Shown piece by piece: positions 45,481 to 57,074 of a stretch of 64,000 bases of DNA. Within the stretch, counting starts at the first letter, position 1, and each line of letters starts with the position of its first letter. The notes under the pieces were generated by a model. The model worked only from the letters and a program-made list of their open reading frames with translations, was not told where the DNA came from and did not search any database. The stretch is from Isoetes taiwanensis (Eukaryota > Streptophyta > Lycopodiopsida > Isoetales > Isoetaceae), in contig JAJEKV010000148.1 of NCBI GenBank assembly GCA_021234155.1, positions 828,616 to 892,615 on the forward strand, read 5' to 3'. Both the position numbers and the translations under genes were made by a program.

Positions 45481-47133
45481 GAGATCTGGCATGACCAATC
45501 ACATAAAGGTTGGTAAGTCGTGCAATAAATCTAGGCGTTCGGATGCATCCAGATAATCTCGGCCATTCAAATTAGGGCTCGATGCACTACACACTTACGG
45601 TATAACATTATAATATAAGATGCTCACAAAGAGCATAGGGTGAATAAGGGGGAGGCGTTAAAACCCTAATAACTTAGGGCCAATTTTCGTATCTCTGTGT
45701 GCGTTGCCCAAGTCCGGCAATGTTTTTCTGTATCTCTCATTATCCATCTGTTCTATATGTAATTGAAGCTAGCTACCATTTTTATTTTAGTTTATTTTGG
45801 TCTTGATTCTACAGGTCTATAATCTTCTGGGCGATTTTGTGATTTTTTTTTCTCCTTGATTTTCGATGCATGTTATTTTTACAAGGATCTTTTCCAAAGC
45901 GATTGACATAGAGAGCTTAATAACAATTCTTCCATTCTTTTGTCATGGATTTGGTTCTCGCTTTCAAACATAGCTAATAAGCAAAGCAGGCTGTGGGTTT
46001 TGCATTGAAGAGGAAAAATGTTGCGTTAGCACATGCCATATCCAGCCTCAGTAGGACTTCTTGCGTTTCCAAAACTCTCAGAGGGCTTCCAAACTCTAGG
46101 GGACAACGCGCTATTTGGCACCAGGTATGCAAGCTTTATTTTTAGATTTTCATATTTCTCTAACATAAAAATCCCTATTCTAAGGCTACAAGATAGTTGA
46201 GAGATATCTCATATATGACCTCTGTAATGCAAGACAGGCCCAACACTATTCCTTACCTTCCTTTCTTCTGTCTGCACAGTAGTAAGGCTGCTCGATTTGG
46301 AGATTTTTATTGCAAGGGCGTTTGTAGTTGGTTATCATAAGAATGGCATGAAAGCTAAGTAATTGTTTTAAAAGTTTTAAATTAATATGTTGCTTCTGTG
46401 AGTCTATGGGTTCGCTTGTGCAATTGATGCGCCTGTAATCTCTTTTTATAATCTCTCTTTTTTTTTTTATTCCTTGATGCATGCATCTTGACTTTGTGAT
46501 TTATAGTCTACAATGGCGCAGCCTCATGCATGTATTTTGCATTATGCTCAATTGGTCTCTGCTGCATATGCTGTTGGATTATAGGTTGCCTGAACTTCTA
46601 GTATGCAATTCTCAGATTTAAATAATAAACTCCTTGTGTTGTTGGATCACTAAAGTGGTAGGTTGCAGAGCAGCACTTCTCATATTAAAATAAGAAGATC
46701 ATTTGGCATCATCAGCATACTGAAGTGCAAGTGCAAAGGTAAAACAAAACTATTTACTTTTGTTCTTGCGTGATTACGCATCAAAATAAGAAGTGTACAG
46801 AATAGTTGTTGCAGTCGAAATAAATAGAGGGACAGACTTTCTAATATACCAGCCTTTCTCTGAATTTCACTGTATGTAAGCGCCCATAGTACTTAGAGGA
46901 AAGCATGAAAAAGAAATGAAGGGGTCATGAAGAAAAACAGAATTTATATGAAATTTATTTGTATCTGTTCATGTACTTGATAAGGGGTTTAGTGTGTTGC
47001 TGCATTTGGGCTCGCTTAAGTTTAGCAATAGGCTGTCATGGAAACAATGTTTTTATAATTAATTGATGGCTTGGAGATCAAATAGTTTTATATTTTAGTA
47101 ATGTTAGTGATGTTTTTAATTTGGGTAGGGATG
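45481..47133. other. No gene recognised; one exon-like segment
   Basis: At about 46003-46125 (+) an open segment reads ALKRKNVALAHAISSLSRTS, CVSKTLRGLPNSRGQRAIWH and Q, followed by a donor-like GTATGC. It is protein-like but unrecognised and isolated. The rest is AT-rich. Confidence 0.35.
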
Positions 47134-47194
47134 AGAGTCCAGATCACTCGATGTATCAATTGGAAATACCAGGGTTCAAATCCCTGGGCACTCT
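47134..47194 (+). ncRNA. tRNA-derived remnant (short tRNA-like fold)
   Basis: A perfect T-arm, CAGGG-TTCAAAT-CCCTG (47170-47186), contains a B-box GGTTCAAATCC. Outside it AGAGT (47134) pairs with ACTCT (47190). The total is 61 nt, too short for a cloverleaf and without a convincing anticodon arm. It is best explained as a decayed tRNA gene or the head of a tRNA-derived SINE. No tail was identified. Confidence 0.4.
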
Positions 47195-47225
47195 ATATAT
47201 GCACTATATTCATTTAACTTTATAA

Positions 47226-47253
47226 CTAGTAATGGTGCCCAGCGTTGCTGGGC
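47226..47253 (-). mobile_element. Helitron-type 3' terminus (minus strand)
   Basis: On the minus strand: GCCCAGCAACGCTGGGC, then ACCATTA, then CTAG followed by T. A seven-pair stem 7 nt from CTAG fits a Helitron 3' end. The body would run to higher coordinates, and its 5' end was not located. The loop and flank are close to the termini at 57420 and 58591. Confidence 0.7.
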
Positions 47254-47527
47254 ATAAGTTAAGAACGTGCCAATGATGAACCTTAGATATAATAAATAAG
47301 CCAGCATTAAGAAACAAGGTGCTGCGCACGGAGGGTTGCCCTCCGTGACCCGAGAGTGAAAGGGCTTAAATCACACTTCAAAGTCATGTTTTCGAGCATA
47401 TACTGATATATACTTGGAATATGCCACAAACCCACATGGATGAGGGTTTTCCCCTCAGGGGCAACCCAAAAAACTGGACTCAAACATATCAGTGGAATGC
47501 TATTTCCATGCCAATTCATAATTCATA
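47254..47527. repeat. Probable Helitron body with a segment repeated at 52.1 kb
   Basis: About 47390-47480 shares with 52140-52240 the phrases AGCATATACTGATATAT / AGCATATGCTGACATATG, CCACAAACCCACAT, GGGTTT and CAACCCAAAA in the same orientation. It may be part of the non-autonomous element whose 3' end is at 47226. Confidence 0.45.
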
Positions 47528-47850
47528 AGAATAGAATAGAATAGAATGTGATTTTATCGTCCACGGAGACCAACTGGCCTATGGGACCCAAGTACAAAGA
47601 GAGAGCAGCAGGGCGTATTACTATCAGGATTAAAAAACCCCCGCCCGAAGGATTTTCGGGGGAAAAACCTTAGTAGCAATAAGGATGCTGACATACTGCA
47701 CAGTTATATACATAATCACAAGTACAGCTGAGGTTAATGTCGGACAGGGGGGCATAACTGAGTCCGCGTATCCATTACCTCCCGGAGGTACGATCCCAAC
47801 AAGCCTACAGAGGCCGTGCTCAGTAGCTCATGCAGGGCCTGATGGGGCAA
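47528..47850 (-). mobile_element. (TTCTA)n-tailed LINE 3' end, 5'-truncated copy
   Basis: This is about 92% identical by eye to 25155-25483 and ends in the same GAATA repeats on + (47528-47547). It includes the stem-loop at 47638-47662. Similarity stops at GATGGGGCAAGG near 47850. It is the closest pair in the family, so this lineage was active more recently than the diverged copy at 2946 suggests. Confidence 0.9.
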
Positions 47851-48246
47851 GGCATTCAAATACGCTAATAACTCACAAATTGAATCTTGCAAATAGAAAA
47901 AAGAAACACAATCCGTTGATTCGATTCAAACCTTGAACATATCGAAAGACGAGAAGCAAGAATGATGATTTCGTTGGTCTTTTAGTTTTCTTTATCGGGG
48001 CTCAACACATGCATGCACTGTAGCCCGGTTCTCCAAGATTCAAGGAATTCGAATTTTTATTGCTATTTTTGTTTTCTAAATTTGAAATTGCCTTCAAAAT
48101 TTCCAACCACCTTTATTGATTTTAGTACTAAATTGGGGGACAAAAGGGACATCGAAAATGAGACACCCTGGTGTGCAGACATTTGTTTGGTTCTAAAACT
48201 ACAAGGTTGAATCCATTATTAATGTTCGACATTTTATGGTAGAGTA
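47851..48246. other. No gene seen
   Basis: AT-rich stretch with nothing recognised. Confidence 0.4.
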
Positions 48247-48343
48247 TATCTCTTAGGCGTGGAAGACGATCTTGAATATGTGGGATTTGAACCCACATTA
48301 TGCCCGAAATCTAAGCAAGTGTAATTATAATGGCTAAGAGATA
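48247..48343 (-). other. tRNA-like T-arm enclosed by a 12-bp inverted repeat
   Basis: TATCTCTTAGGC (48247-48258) pairs with GGCTAAGAGATA (48332-48343), 11 of 12 positions. Inside, on the minus strand, ATGTGGG-TTCAAAT-CCCACAT (48278-48298) is a perfect extended T-arm/B-box. The unit is about 97 nt. It could be a tRNA-derived SINE head, a tiny inverted-repeat element or a structured RNA. No A-box matching consensus was found with confidence. Confidence 0.4.
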
Positions 48344-48938
48344 GCCATGAAGCAACCACCATCCATGAGTATTCATGTTCACAATGAATATATTACATCC
48401 AAGAGGCCCTTACAATCTATAAGTACTCTAATTATTAGCCAGATAACTTTATTTATACTTATTCCATATATCATAACCATCATAACTGTATTTAAAGGCA
48501 CCGATTTAAATAAAGTGTTTAAAATAATCCCAGCTATGTAAAACTGCCTTCTTAATGAATGACCCATAATCGGCTTGTATCATGAATCTATGTTTTTGTT
48601 TCTAGCATTTTCTTCAAGCCAATGTGGTTGTTTAGAACTTGGCGATATCAAACATATGGCAAAGAAATCGTAATCACGTTGCTCGCCTAGGAGTAACAAT
48701 TAACTTCTTATATTCTATGATACTCGGCCATCCAAACAGCATTTCAAACCGATCTCGGCCATTCAAACAATTGACCCACCTTTGGGCAGCCCAAAAATAT
48801 TATTTGCTAAAACTATAAATTTAAAGGCCACAAGTTTTTCAAATGTTTTGACTTGTTTAAAGCACTATAAGAAATTTAACCTTAGATAAAGGGCTCTAAC
48901 TAATTCAAACGATTGTGCATTTAGATTTGATGTAAAAA
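48344..48938. other. No gene seen; 3' flank of the coproporphyrinogen oxidase gene
   Basis: AT-rich sequence downstream of the CPOX stop codon that may include its 3' UTR. Two overlapping 62-64-codon frames at 48347-48567 are unrecognised. Confidence 0.35.
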
Positions 48939-51921
48939 CTAGCTATGCATCCAATCACATGGATCCTTGAGCACATTAAGTAGTTCTGCTTCTGCCGAGC
49001 CTTCTTCTGGAAACACGTTGTACTTCCATGCGACTAATGGGAGCGCTGCCATTTCACAACCTTGGGTTGAGATATGAAAATGAAAAGTCAACAAAATCAA
49101 TAGAACTATGTACATACCAGACATCATTATGGACTCAATCCTTCCACCTTCAAGGCCAAACTTCACCCCCCGATCATAAATCAAGTTAAATTCAATATAC
49201 CGCCCACGTCGCAGTGGCCACTCCATAGGCCATCTCACGTCGTCTCTGAGCTATTGGCACGAAACTAGATAGAAACCCTTCTGCAACTTCCTTTACAAAG
49301 TGAAATGTCAAGTTTCTTCTATTTTCTTCCGTGCATAGCTCTTCGTTTCTGGTATTTAGTCTTACAAACTTATTGACATCTTCCATGTCATCAAAAAATA
49401 TGCCTCCTGTTCCCCTGTGCTCTTGCCTATTAGGAAGATAGAAATAAGAATCACACGCAGCTTTGCAAAAGTCATAAAGTGCTTCATCATATTTGTCACA
49501 AATCTCCTTGTAGTACATGTGAAAGCTCTTTGTGTCTTCTTTAAAGAGATCTGTCTACAAGAACAAGACATAATCAATCAGACTAGATATTCAGTGCAGA
49601 AGTAATAATATATTTAAAAATTAACTTGCTCTACGCACTGTTTTGTCAGATGCAGCACTTGTATGGACATTGATAATCTCCGTAATTGCAATAGTGAAAC
49701 AGCTTAACCTATTTCACATCCCCAAAAAATTGACAATTGAAGGTTTACAGGATCTGCTCAATTTTAGCTGCTTCATGCTAAATTCAAACTCCGAGACTAA
49801 ATAATGATGAAAATAAATCTGCTCATTTCTAGCTGCTTCATACTGAAGTCAACCTCCAAGACTAAATAATAAAGTAATTATTTTCGGCCACTCCGATTTG
49901 GGCAATTTGGGCAATTGCAGAGAGAATTGCTATCTTCTTATAGCTGATATATTTTGAAATGCATGGTAAGCACTTGTTTGCTCACATTTAGGGGGCAAAA
50001 ATCCCAGCTGTGCCAAATGCTTCAACTTCTAGGCTTTGCGTTGAAGGATGAAATATTGTTTTCAGAGCCCTCTCCTCAGCCTTGGTTTAGGGCTTGTTTG
50101 AGCAATTATACAAAGAGATGCTCTAATTTCCCTGCAAGCATGCAAGTTGATGACAAGGCTTAAGCAGGGTGGAGAGTCGTTAAGTGGTATTTTTGTAATA
50201 GGGACATATCTGTTGCTGACAATACAGATGCCTGGGCCACTGATTCGTCTGCTGAGTCATTAAGCTCGAATTGTCAACTTAGGGAATAAAAATCCCTATC
50301 ACAGGTATTAGTGCAAGTTTTATCTCAGTTTCTCAGATGGAGAGTTGGAGAGTATGGCTATTTTTGTACTTCTCAGCAGGCTCTCATATATATAGTTCTC
50401 CTGTTGATTCCTCTACTGAAATGATACCAAAACAAGGACTTGAGCAAGGCCTCCATAAATTTTGCAGTACTGCAGATAGTGAGGAAGTCCTGATTGTCAA
50501 GGATCAGTTATATGTGTAGTTTCAAGCATATAAATCTTGACTGAATTCATTATTTATCTATATATCACCACATATACATACTGCTATGTTAGTAAGCGTT
50601 CATATGCTAAGCATAAAGCTTTACCCATTTGTCTCTAATCTCTGTTACATGATGGTGAGCCCTCTTGGAGGATATGACCTTAATGATTGCTCAAGGTATG
50701 TTAGTGAGCTTTCTTGAAGAACGGTATGTTAGTGAGCTTTCTTGAAGAACCAAAGTATTAGGTACCTTTGTTTGTTGATGTTTTTGAAGTATATTTGCTC
50801 TTCAAATGTAATCCCAACTTTTAAAAAGGTTAAGGCACTAGTAGAGGATCAATTCAATGGATACTACTGTTATGAGATCTCAAACTGACAATGAGTACAA
50901 GGAGACGGATTATGTCTGGTGTCCAAGGAGGAGAAAACAAGTTTTCCGATGCACAAAGCGGGTTATCCTTATCATTCTAGGAGAAGGAAGAAAAGCTGAT
51001 TATTTCCATCATAGCATATATGCACTTGTCAAAGTAAAATGTTCAAATAGAAGTTTACAGTAAGGTGTAAGGTCTGCACCACCCCCAAACCATCCACGTT
51101 GATCTTCAACCTGTGCCATGGGGATCTAAGGAGTCAACACTAAGCTCAGGGTAAGGTAGCAAGATTTGAAGGCATATATTTGATACCTGAAAATAGCGTA
51201 TATCAGATCGAAAGGTCGGTACATATGGATTTCTTGGATGAAAAACAATGGATAGTGCACCAACAAAGTAAGGTGTACCAGGTTTTGTCCCTCGACCTCG
51301 GGCAGACATTGCCTGTCATACAACCCTACATGTAAGGCTAGAAACTGAATGCACCATATAATTTCCATACCTATACACAGCAAGTAAATAATCAGTTAGG
51401 ACAAAATAAATAGTAACAAACGAAATAAGTAGTAACTGTTTTGTTGGACAAGTTATCTGAACTTCTGCCACCTTTGATACGCCTATATCTTAAAGGGATT
51501 GGTACCTTATAGAGAGTTTAATATTCACTTCCCTGTACATGCTAAAGCTTTGTAAAATGAGCAGTAAGAAATGATTTAGACTCACTCCATTTTCAAGAAA
51601 TGGGTTGTGATGCTATAATGTAAAGCTAAGTATGACAGACATGCACTCCTCAGACAGTACAAACATAAGGGTACTTATACCTCTGCCCGTTTCTGAGTCA
51701 AGTGGCCTTGTATGATCGAGATATTCACAGCGCCTCTTTCCAAAAGTCCGCCATCTTCTATTACCCTAGTGATGCCGTAACTGGTAAATAAGATTCAAGG
51801 TCAGCTGCATATTTGAATTGGGTGGAGAGAAAAGCTATCAAACTCACCCGAGGGAAGCATCATTTCCTCTTTGCCATTTGTCATATAAGAAGTGCTTCCC
51901 ACATCCATCCACAACAGTCAT
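48939..51921 (-). CDS. CPOX: Coproporphyrinogen III oxidase (aerobic, HemF-type), six exons
   Basis: HemF enzymes oxidatively decarboxylate coproporphyrinogen III to protoporphyrinogen IX in heme and chlorophyll synthesis. Minus-strand exons with GT-AG borders and matching phases: 51921-51848 ([19 protein letters not shown]), 51780-51681 ([20 protein letters not shown]), 51312-51187 ([29 protein letters not shown]), 51110-51059 ([11 protein letters not shown]), 49550-49118 ([33 protein letters not shown]) and 49045-48939 ([17 protein letters not shown] to WMHS, stop). [15 protein letters not shown] and [10 protein letters not shown] end the fifth exon. About 295 residues are present. The N-terminal 20-30 residues and any transit peptide are not found. 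A net shift of one base near 49222, with a few residues missing between EMAYG and EWPLRRGRY, breaks the frame, so it may be a recent pseudogene or carry a sequence error. The [11 protein letters not shown]...EEGS ending looks more like bacterial-type HemF than the usual plastid LIN2 type (from memory). Confidence 0.88.
49046..49117 (-). other. CPOX intron 5 (72 bp)
   Basis: GTATGTAC at the donor and ATGGCAG at the acceptor. Splicing G|CG restores Ala in [12 protein letters not shown]. Its length is close to the 73-bp RPN2 intron at 22130. Confidence 0.8.
49551..51058 (-). other. CPOX intron 4 (1508 bp)
   Basis: Bounded by TTACT|GTAAAC and GTAGACAG|ATCTC on the minus strand. The split codon T|AT restores Tyr in PYYLFKED. 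It contains a 27-bp tandem duplication (GGTATGTTAGTGAGCTTTC, then TTGAAGAAC) at about 50697-50750. No recognised element is inside. Confidence 0.7.
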
Positions 51922-53799
51922 CTATTGAAAGGCAATGCAATCAGCACATCCAAGATGTTGAAATAAAAGTCGCATTTATTCCAAACGATTCCCAGCAAAG
52001 CAAATCCTGAAAGGCAGAGTAAATAACTGCCATGCTCTTGGAAGCCAGAGGAAAATGCTTGGAAGAACAAGAAGGGTCGAGTTGGGCCATAGCCGGAATG
52101 GGGCTGGATGACCGAGAGTTTACAAGCAGCAGCGAGTAGTTTGGAGCAGTCACCAGCATATGCTGACATATGCCGGCATATACTTGGATATTCCCACAAA
52201 CCCACATAAACAATAAACAAGGGTTTGCAACCCAAAAAGAGGACAGTATGCCTTTACTCCATGTTTTGTTGATGTCGCGCAAATAGAATAGTAGGCCCTT
52301 CACTCTGCGTTGTGTTGTGCAAATACTGTTTATTATGGCTTATTACTCTAATGTGCATTTTATGTTATCTACTTACTTAAAAAGTTTCTTGGGGTCTTTG
52401 CTGATTTTTTTCCGGCGTTACATTGGCAAAAAAATGCATTTCCGGCCACAAAACCTGTATTTTCCGACGTTGCCCCTTTCCCTAATCATATGAGATTTTG
52501 GCCGATAAAATTAATGATACGAAAGCAAGCTATAATCGTGGGCGGTGATCTGCAGGGCGGTGATCCGCTTTGATGATGGGTCTGCCGCAAGCGACCTCTT
52601 CTAAGGCTTCCTTCCTCGATAAATGTTTCCATATGCGAGGCGGTGTTCTGACTTGGAGGCCAGGTAGCTTTAGCCAGGTCTTAGAGCTTGGCTTTGGTGG
52701 TTTGGCGCGGGTAGCAATCTAATACCCTAACTCATCCATTTTTTCATCTGTGTTTCATCTCATTTCGTCTCTACCATTTTTTCAGCAATGATTTGAGCAT
52801 CGACCCCGATTTCTCATTGTGAGAAGGTAAATGTCTTTATCTTTTGGAGCTCTCTTTGTAAACATGAAAGCTGAATCCACCACCATATCCATGAGTTGGG
52901 ATTACGCAAGGTAATGAAGGAATCCCAAGGTAATGAAGGTAATGCACGCCAAAATCCGTTGGGTGAGAAAAGCTGTGATATTAGGATTTTTGAAGCTCTT
53001 TGGATACCTAAAGCTTGCTCCAACATTTTGTTCGAGGCGAGTTTTTTTGAAGCCCTTTCTGCTGGGTTCTTAGATTCTCAGATTTTTTGAAGCCCTTTCT
53101 GCTCTTAAATCTCAGATTCTTCACGTTTTATATTCCCTGTTTATTCGGTCCCAAGAGACAATGAAACGATGAAGATATGTTTCGATTCTGAGGGAAAAAG
53201 CAGCCCGATCTCAAGCGGCAATTTCGCTTCTGAGGTAGTAATGGGGCTTCATCTATGCATAGTATAAGATTTCGAATCAATTCATAAATCTTCAGATATT
53301 TTCGCAAAAAGATCCCCTGTTGCAACTAAGCTATAGAGCTTGTGTACTTGGTGGGCGATTTGCGCCCAAAGCTCCAGATTCTAGCCACTGACGATGGCAA
53401 ATAAGCTCATATGGGCTCTATTTGACTTGATAAAAGTCCTCTTTGTTGCCCATTCATTTACTTTGCAAAGGTTCTTCCGATCTTGGATCTTTAGCTCCAA
53501 GCATTTAATTAACTTCTTGTCATTGCACATCTTGGCAAGTCCAAGATTTCTATTTGTGTTTTCAAGTCCAAGTCTGTGCTTTCAATATTTGCGGTTGGGT
53601 TTTTTGCTCCTGCCATTTGTTAGATGTTTTTGCTCCTTTCCAGTTTGTTATTTGTTTTGTTTCCAGAATACAATTTGTTTTGTTTCCAGAATACAATATC
53701 CTCATGCGGTAACAACTAACAGATACTCTGCATTATGAAGCTAGATCCTAAAGCCCCACTAGGGCATTTTATAGCCACGAGGCTGGCCTTTGAGATTAT
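51922..53799. other. Upstream of CPOX; no first exon identified
   Basis: A first exon and promoter would be expected here on the minus strand but were not recognised. About 52140-52240 is a copy of the repeat at 47390. Direct duplications occur at 53045-53105 (TTTTTTTGAAGCCCTTTCTG) and 53650-53697 (TTGTTTTGTTTCCAGAATAC). A T-rich 114-codon + frame at 53394-53738 is not recognised. Confidence 0.35.
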
Positions 53800-53995
53800 A
53801 TAGCGGGGAGCCCTTTTGTTATTAGTAGCCCTTTTGTGAGATATTAGTAGCCCTTTTGTTTTCTTTTTCTTATTTTGGTTTGGTTTTTGCTTTTCGAATT
53901 CCCTAAAGGTTAAACTTGATATCTATTGAACTAAAGGTTCAACAATATATTAACTAAAGGTTAAACAATAAAGGTTCAATGAATAAGGTTGTGTA
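53800..53995 (+). repeat. Two short tandem repeats
   Basis: TTAGTAGCCCTTTTGT occurs in three imperfect copies at 53800-53862. CTAAAGGTT(A/C)AACAATA occurs in four imperfect copies at about 53904-53985. Confidence 0.7.
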
Positions 53996-55600
53996 TTTCT
54001 TAGCTTTCTATTTATTAGATAGTTGAGCCCCCAAATATAGTTGAACAACAAACACAATTTAACATCACATGCATTTATTGTTGTATTATTGTGGTTAAAA
54101 TAAACTTAGTGTCCACTAGCATAAAATTTGAATCAAATGCACCACATTAACATAAGCATGAAATGCCAAACTTTAACTCACAATACAAAAAATGAATTGA
54201 CTTAAAATATCATTTCCATAATGCAGATGGTGGTGGTGAATGTTCCATGGGATTCTTACCCAAAACTTGTGGCACAATTCTTTAGAGATGGACATGCCTT
54301 GCCACGATTTGATGATGGCGATGATCTTGATGCATACTTTCAATATTTAGCGAGGTGGTGGATTGGAAGAGCTAATTGGAAGAAGCCGCGAGAAAGTGTT
54401 GCTTTGAGGGAATGATGGGATGCAAGTGAGCATTAAGGGCTGATTTGGGTTTGAGAGTTTTTGGAGAGTGGTATGAAATCCTAGGGTTGGTTGGAGTTGA
54501 GATCTGGTGGGAGGTCAAAATTGAGCTAGATATTGAAAATTTTGCCGGACAAATGTATGCCTACTTTTAGCAAAACGCGGTTTTGTGAGAGTCCATAAGT
54601 TTGTGGAGGCTATGGAAGCTACGTTATTCATGGAATCGTTATGCAACATGGATTAGATATGTAATGTGCATGAATGCCTAAGTTTAAGCATTCTTAAAAT
54701 AAAAGCCCATCTTAAAGTTTCAATTTGTTTTACACAAATTCAACTTAATTGCTCAATAATGCAACTTAGCCATAAACCCAAAAGCACTTTAAGATACTTT
54801 GTCTTCATGTTGTTTTGGCATGTGCTTAGGCTTAGCATTGTGTTTTGGATATATGATAATATTTAATGTATTCTTTTTACGCTTCCGACGTTTATAGGGG
54901 ATACATCGCACTTGCACTTTGAGGAAGGGACAAAATCTTACCACACTTCTACTCTTGCGCACTTGACAGGGGCGATAAAATCTTAGATTGTCAGCGGTGA
55001 GTCCTAATTCCCATCTTAGGTTGCTTGATTGATGTATGCTTAGGTCTTAGTTAATAGGCGTATGCTTAGAATGCATGCCAAATATCCGATATGGGGCTCC
55101 TTGAAAGCATCTAAATTGTATAGATTGCGACATGCGGGATTTATATGGGGAAGTCCAATCAAAAAACACCACTGCCGCGTGGCCAACAACCCCTCATACA
55201 TGGGCCCATCAATGAAACTAAGTCCGCTAGAAAGAGACGACCGGCATAAGCGAGTTGCAAAGAGTAGAGCTTTGAAACTAGCACATAGCATGGATGTCGA
55301 GAGATAGGGTCTTTGGGCATTCATCCGGGTGTTGTTGCAATGGAGGGCCGGCGGCTCAAACATGTTGTGCCTCGGCCTCAATGCCACAAGTTGCACTAGC
55401 GAGCGAGGCGCCACTCGTGATCGAGGTTGAAATGCAATCGGTAGATATGGTTACGATAGGAGGATCTACTACACATGCGCGGGTTCCCTTCATTACATCG
55501 AAGTCAATAGTCTTGGGATGCAATTATTTCCCAAGAGAAGCGAACAAACGGTGATCGGTTGATGTTGCCGCATCTGATCCACATATGTGAATGCTCATGG
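53996..55600. other. No gene recognised; probable upstream Helitron region
   Basis: A 64-codon + frame (54221-54415) reads VPWDSYPKLVAQFFRDGH and DDLDAYFQYLARWWIGR and is not recognised. A + frame at 55062-55307 and 55294-55554 is of mixed composition and may be the decayed N-terminal part of the Helitron protein that is recognisable from 55778 onward. Confidence 0.35.
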
Positions 55601-55777
55601 GTTTAACACACCGCATCAGTAACGCCACCTATGGTAGTGGGTAATCCTTCTTATGTGACACCTCAACGCGAGAGCTATAGTCAAATGAGGAGGCGGCTCC
55701 ATCGCAGGGAAGCCAGGCAAAGCATATAGCTTTGAGGTTGGATTACTTCTTGCTATTGGTAAATTTGAGCGTCCCTC

Positions 55778-57074
55778 TTGGTCGGCGGTTTCAACAAGAT
55801 AGCATGGACGTGGAATTTACCTCCTCCTCATGACCTTGGTAACATGGATCATAGATGTTTGTATTGGGGCTATGCTATTGGACGCGAGAACTCCACGTTA
55901 AAAAGAAGTGCAAGGTATGTCTTTGATGGAAAAATGCACCGTACCATTGATTCAGAACCACCACCAGGCATTGTTTGACCTATATACGAGAACAGATAGT
56001 TTGGGTGATCACTTTCGCACAAACATTAGAAAGTACAATAATATCTTTTCGTTTGCCTCAGTGGGGGTGAAAATTGATGAGGCGTTGGCAAATGCTATTG
56101 GTGGAGCTTATACTTTTAGGGTCAATGGCCGCATGTGCCATAAGATGGGAACATTATTGCCACCTTAAGGGCATCAAAACATGCAAAATTTGCAATGAGA
56201 TATACATCATGGGCCGAGGACATGCAAGTTGAATAGTGGGATGTCCATTTTCGATGGATTGAGGCAAGAAATAGTAGTGCAGTTGCAGGCCCTTATGACA
56301 GAGTACAATCCATTTGTTAGCATATTCTTGAGCGCAGCACAGATTATGCGTGTCCATCCAACCATGGATATCCGTTTGCGTATACCTTCTTGCAATGTGC
56401 AGAATCCTGTGAGGAGGCAATATAATGCTCCAACTGTGAATGAGGTGGCTGTCTTAATGCCTGTCGATGATAAGCCCGAAGATGGTCAGAGGGACATTAT
56501 TATACACTCTAAAGATGGTGGCGTGAGGTTTATAGATGCATATCACTCGGTATGATCCATTGCACTTTGTCTTTGCTACTTCCCTATGGTACGGATGGAT
56601 GGCATCTTAAAATACCTCATGGGCCGGATAGCGCAAAAGGAAGTAACTATTATGGAGTACTACAGATATCATCTGCTCACGCGTCAAGGGCATGCATCTC
56701 CCCTTCACATGGCTGGCCGATTGTTTTCAAGAATACATTTGTGATATGTTTGCTAAGATGGAGCAAGAAAAGCGCAATTCATAGTGTTGAATCAACACAC
56801 CATTCGAAAAGACATGTTACAGGGCATTATGGACTTTGAAGGAGACGATGCAAACGCTATTGGCCGAAAAGTTGTGTTACCATCCTCACATACGGGAGGT
56901 CCGAGATACATGACCCAACGATATCAGGATGCTATGTCTATTGTTCGCGAACATGGCAGGCCGGACCTCTTTATAACCATGACTGCCAATGCAAATTGGG
57001 AAGAGATTAGGAGGGAATTATTGTATGGTCAATCACCATATTTAGAGTTCCATCGTGAACTAAAATATCAGTGA
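55778..57074 (+). pseudogene. Helitron_like_N protein remnant (frameshifted)
   Basis: Ordered pieces match the N-terminal region of plant Helitron helicases: ARYVFDGKMHRTIDSEPPPG; then LYTRTDSLGDHFRTNIRKYN, NIFSFASVGVKIDEALANAI and FRVNGRMCHKMGTLLPP, stop; then TMDIRLRIPSCNVQNPVRRQ, YNAPTVNEVAVLMPVDD, RDIIIHSKDGGVRFIDAYHS; then, through several shifts, YDPLHFVF and WLADCFQEYICDMFAKMEQE; finally PRYMTQRYQDAMSIVREHGR and PDLFITMTANANWEEIRREL. The GGPRYM..Y.DAM and F.T.T.N..W.EI blocks are diagnostic. Similarity stops after GQSP near 57040, before the HUH motif. At least five frame changes or stops are present. Confidence 0.85.

Noticed and set aside
43881-45494. 537-codon + frame rich in Phe, Ser, Pro and Leu, and 246-codon minus frame rich in Lys/Glu/Arg
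   Set aside because: The sequence is almost purely C/T, so no frame on either strand can contain stops. There is no ATG context, domain or codon structure. These are compositional artefacts.
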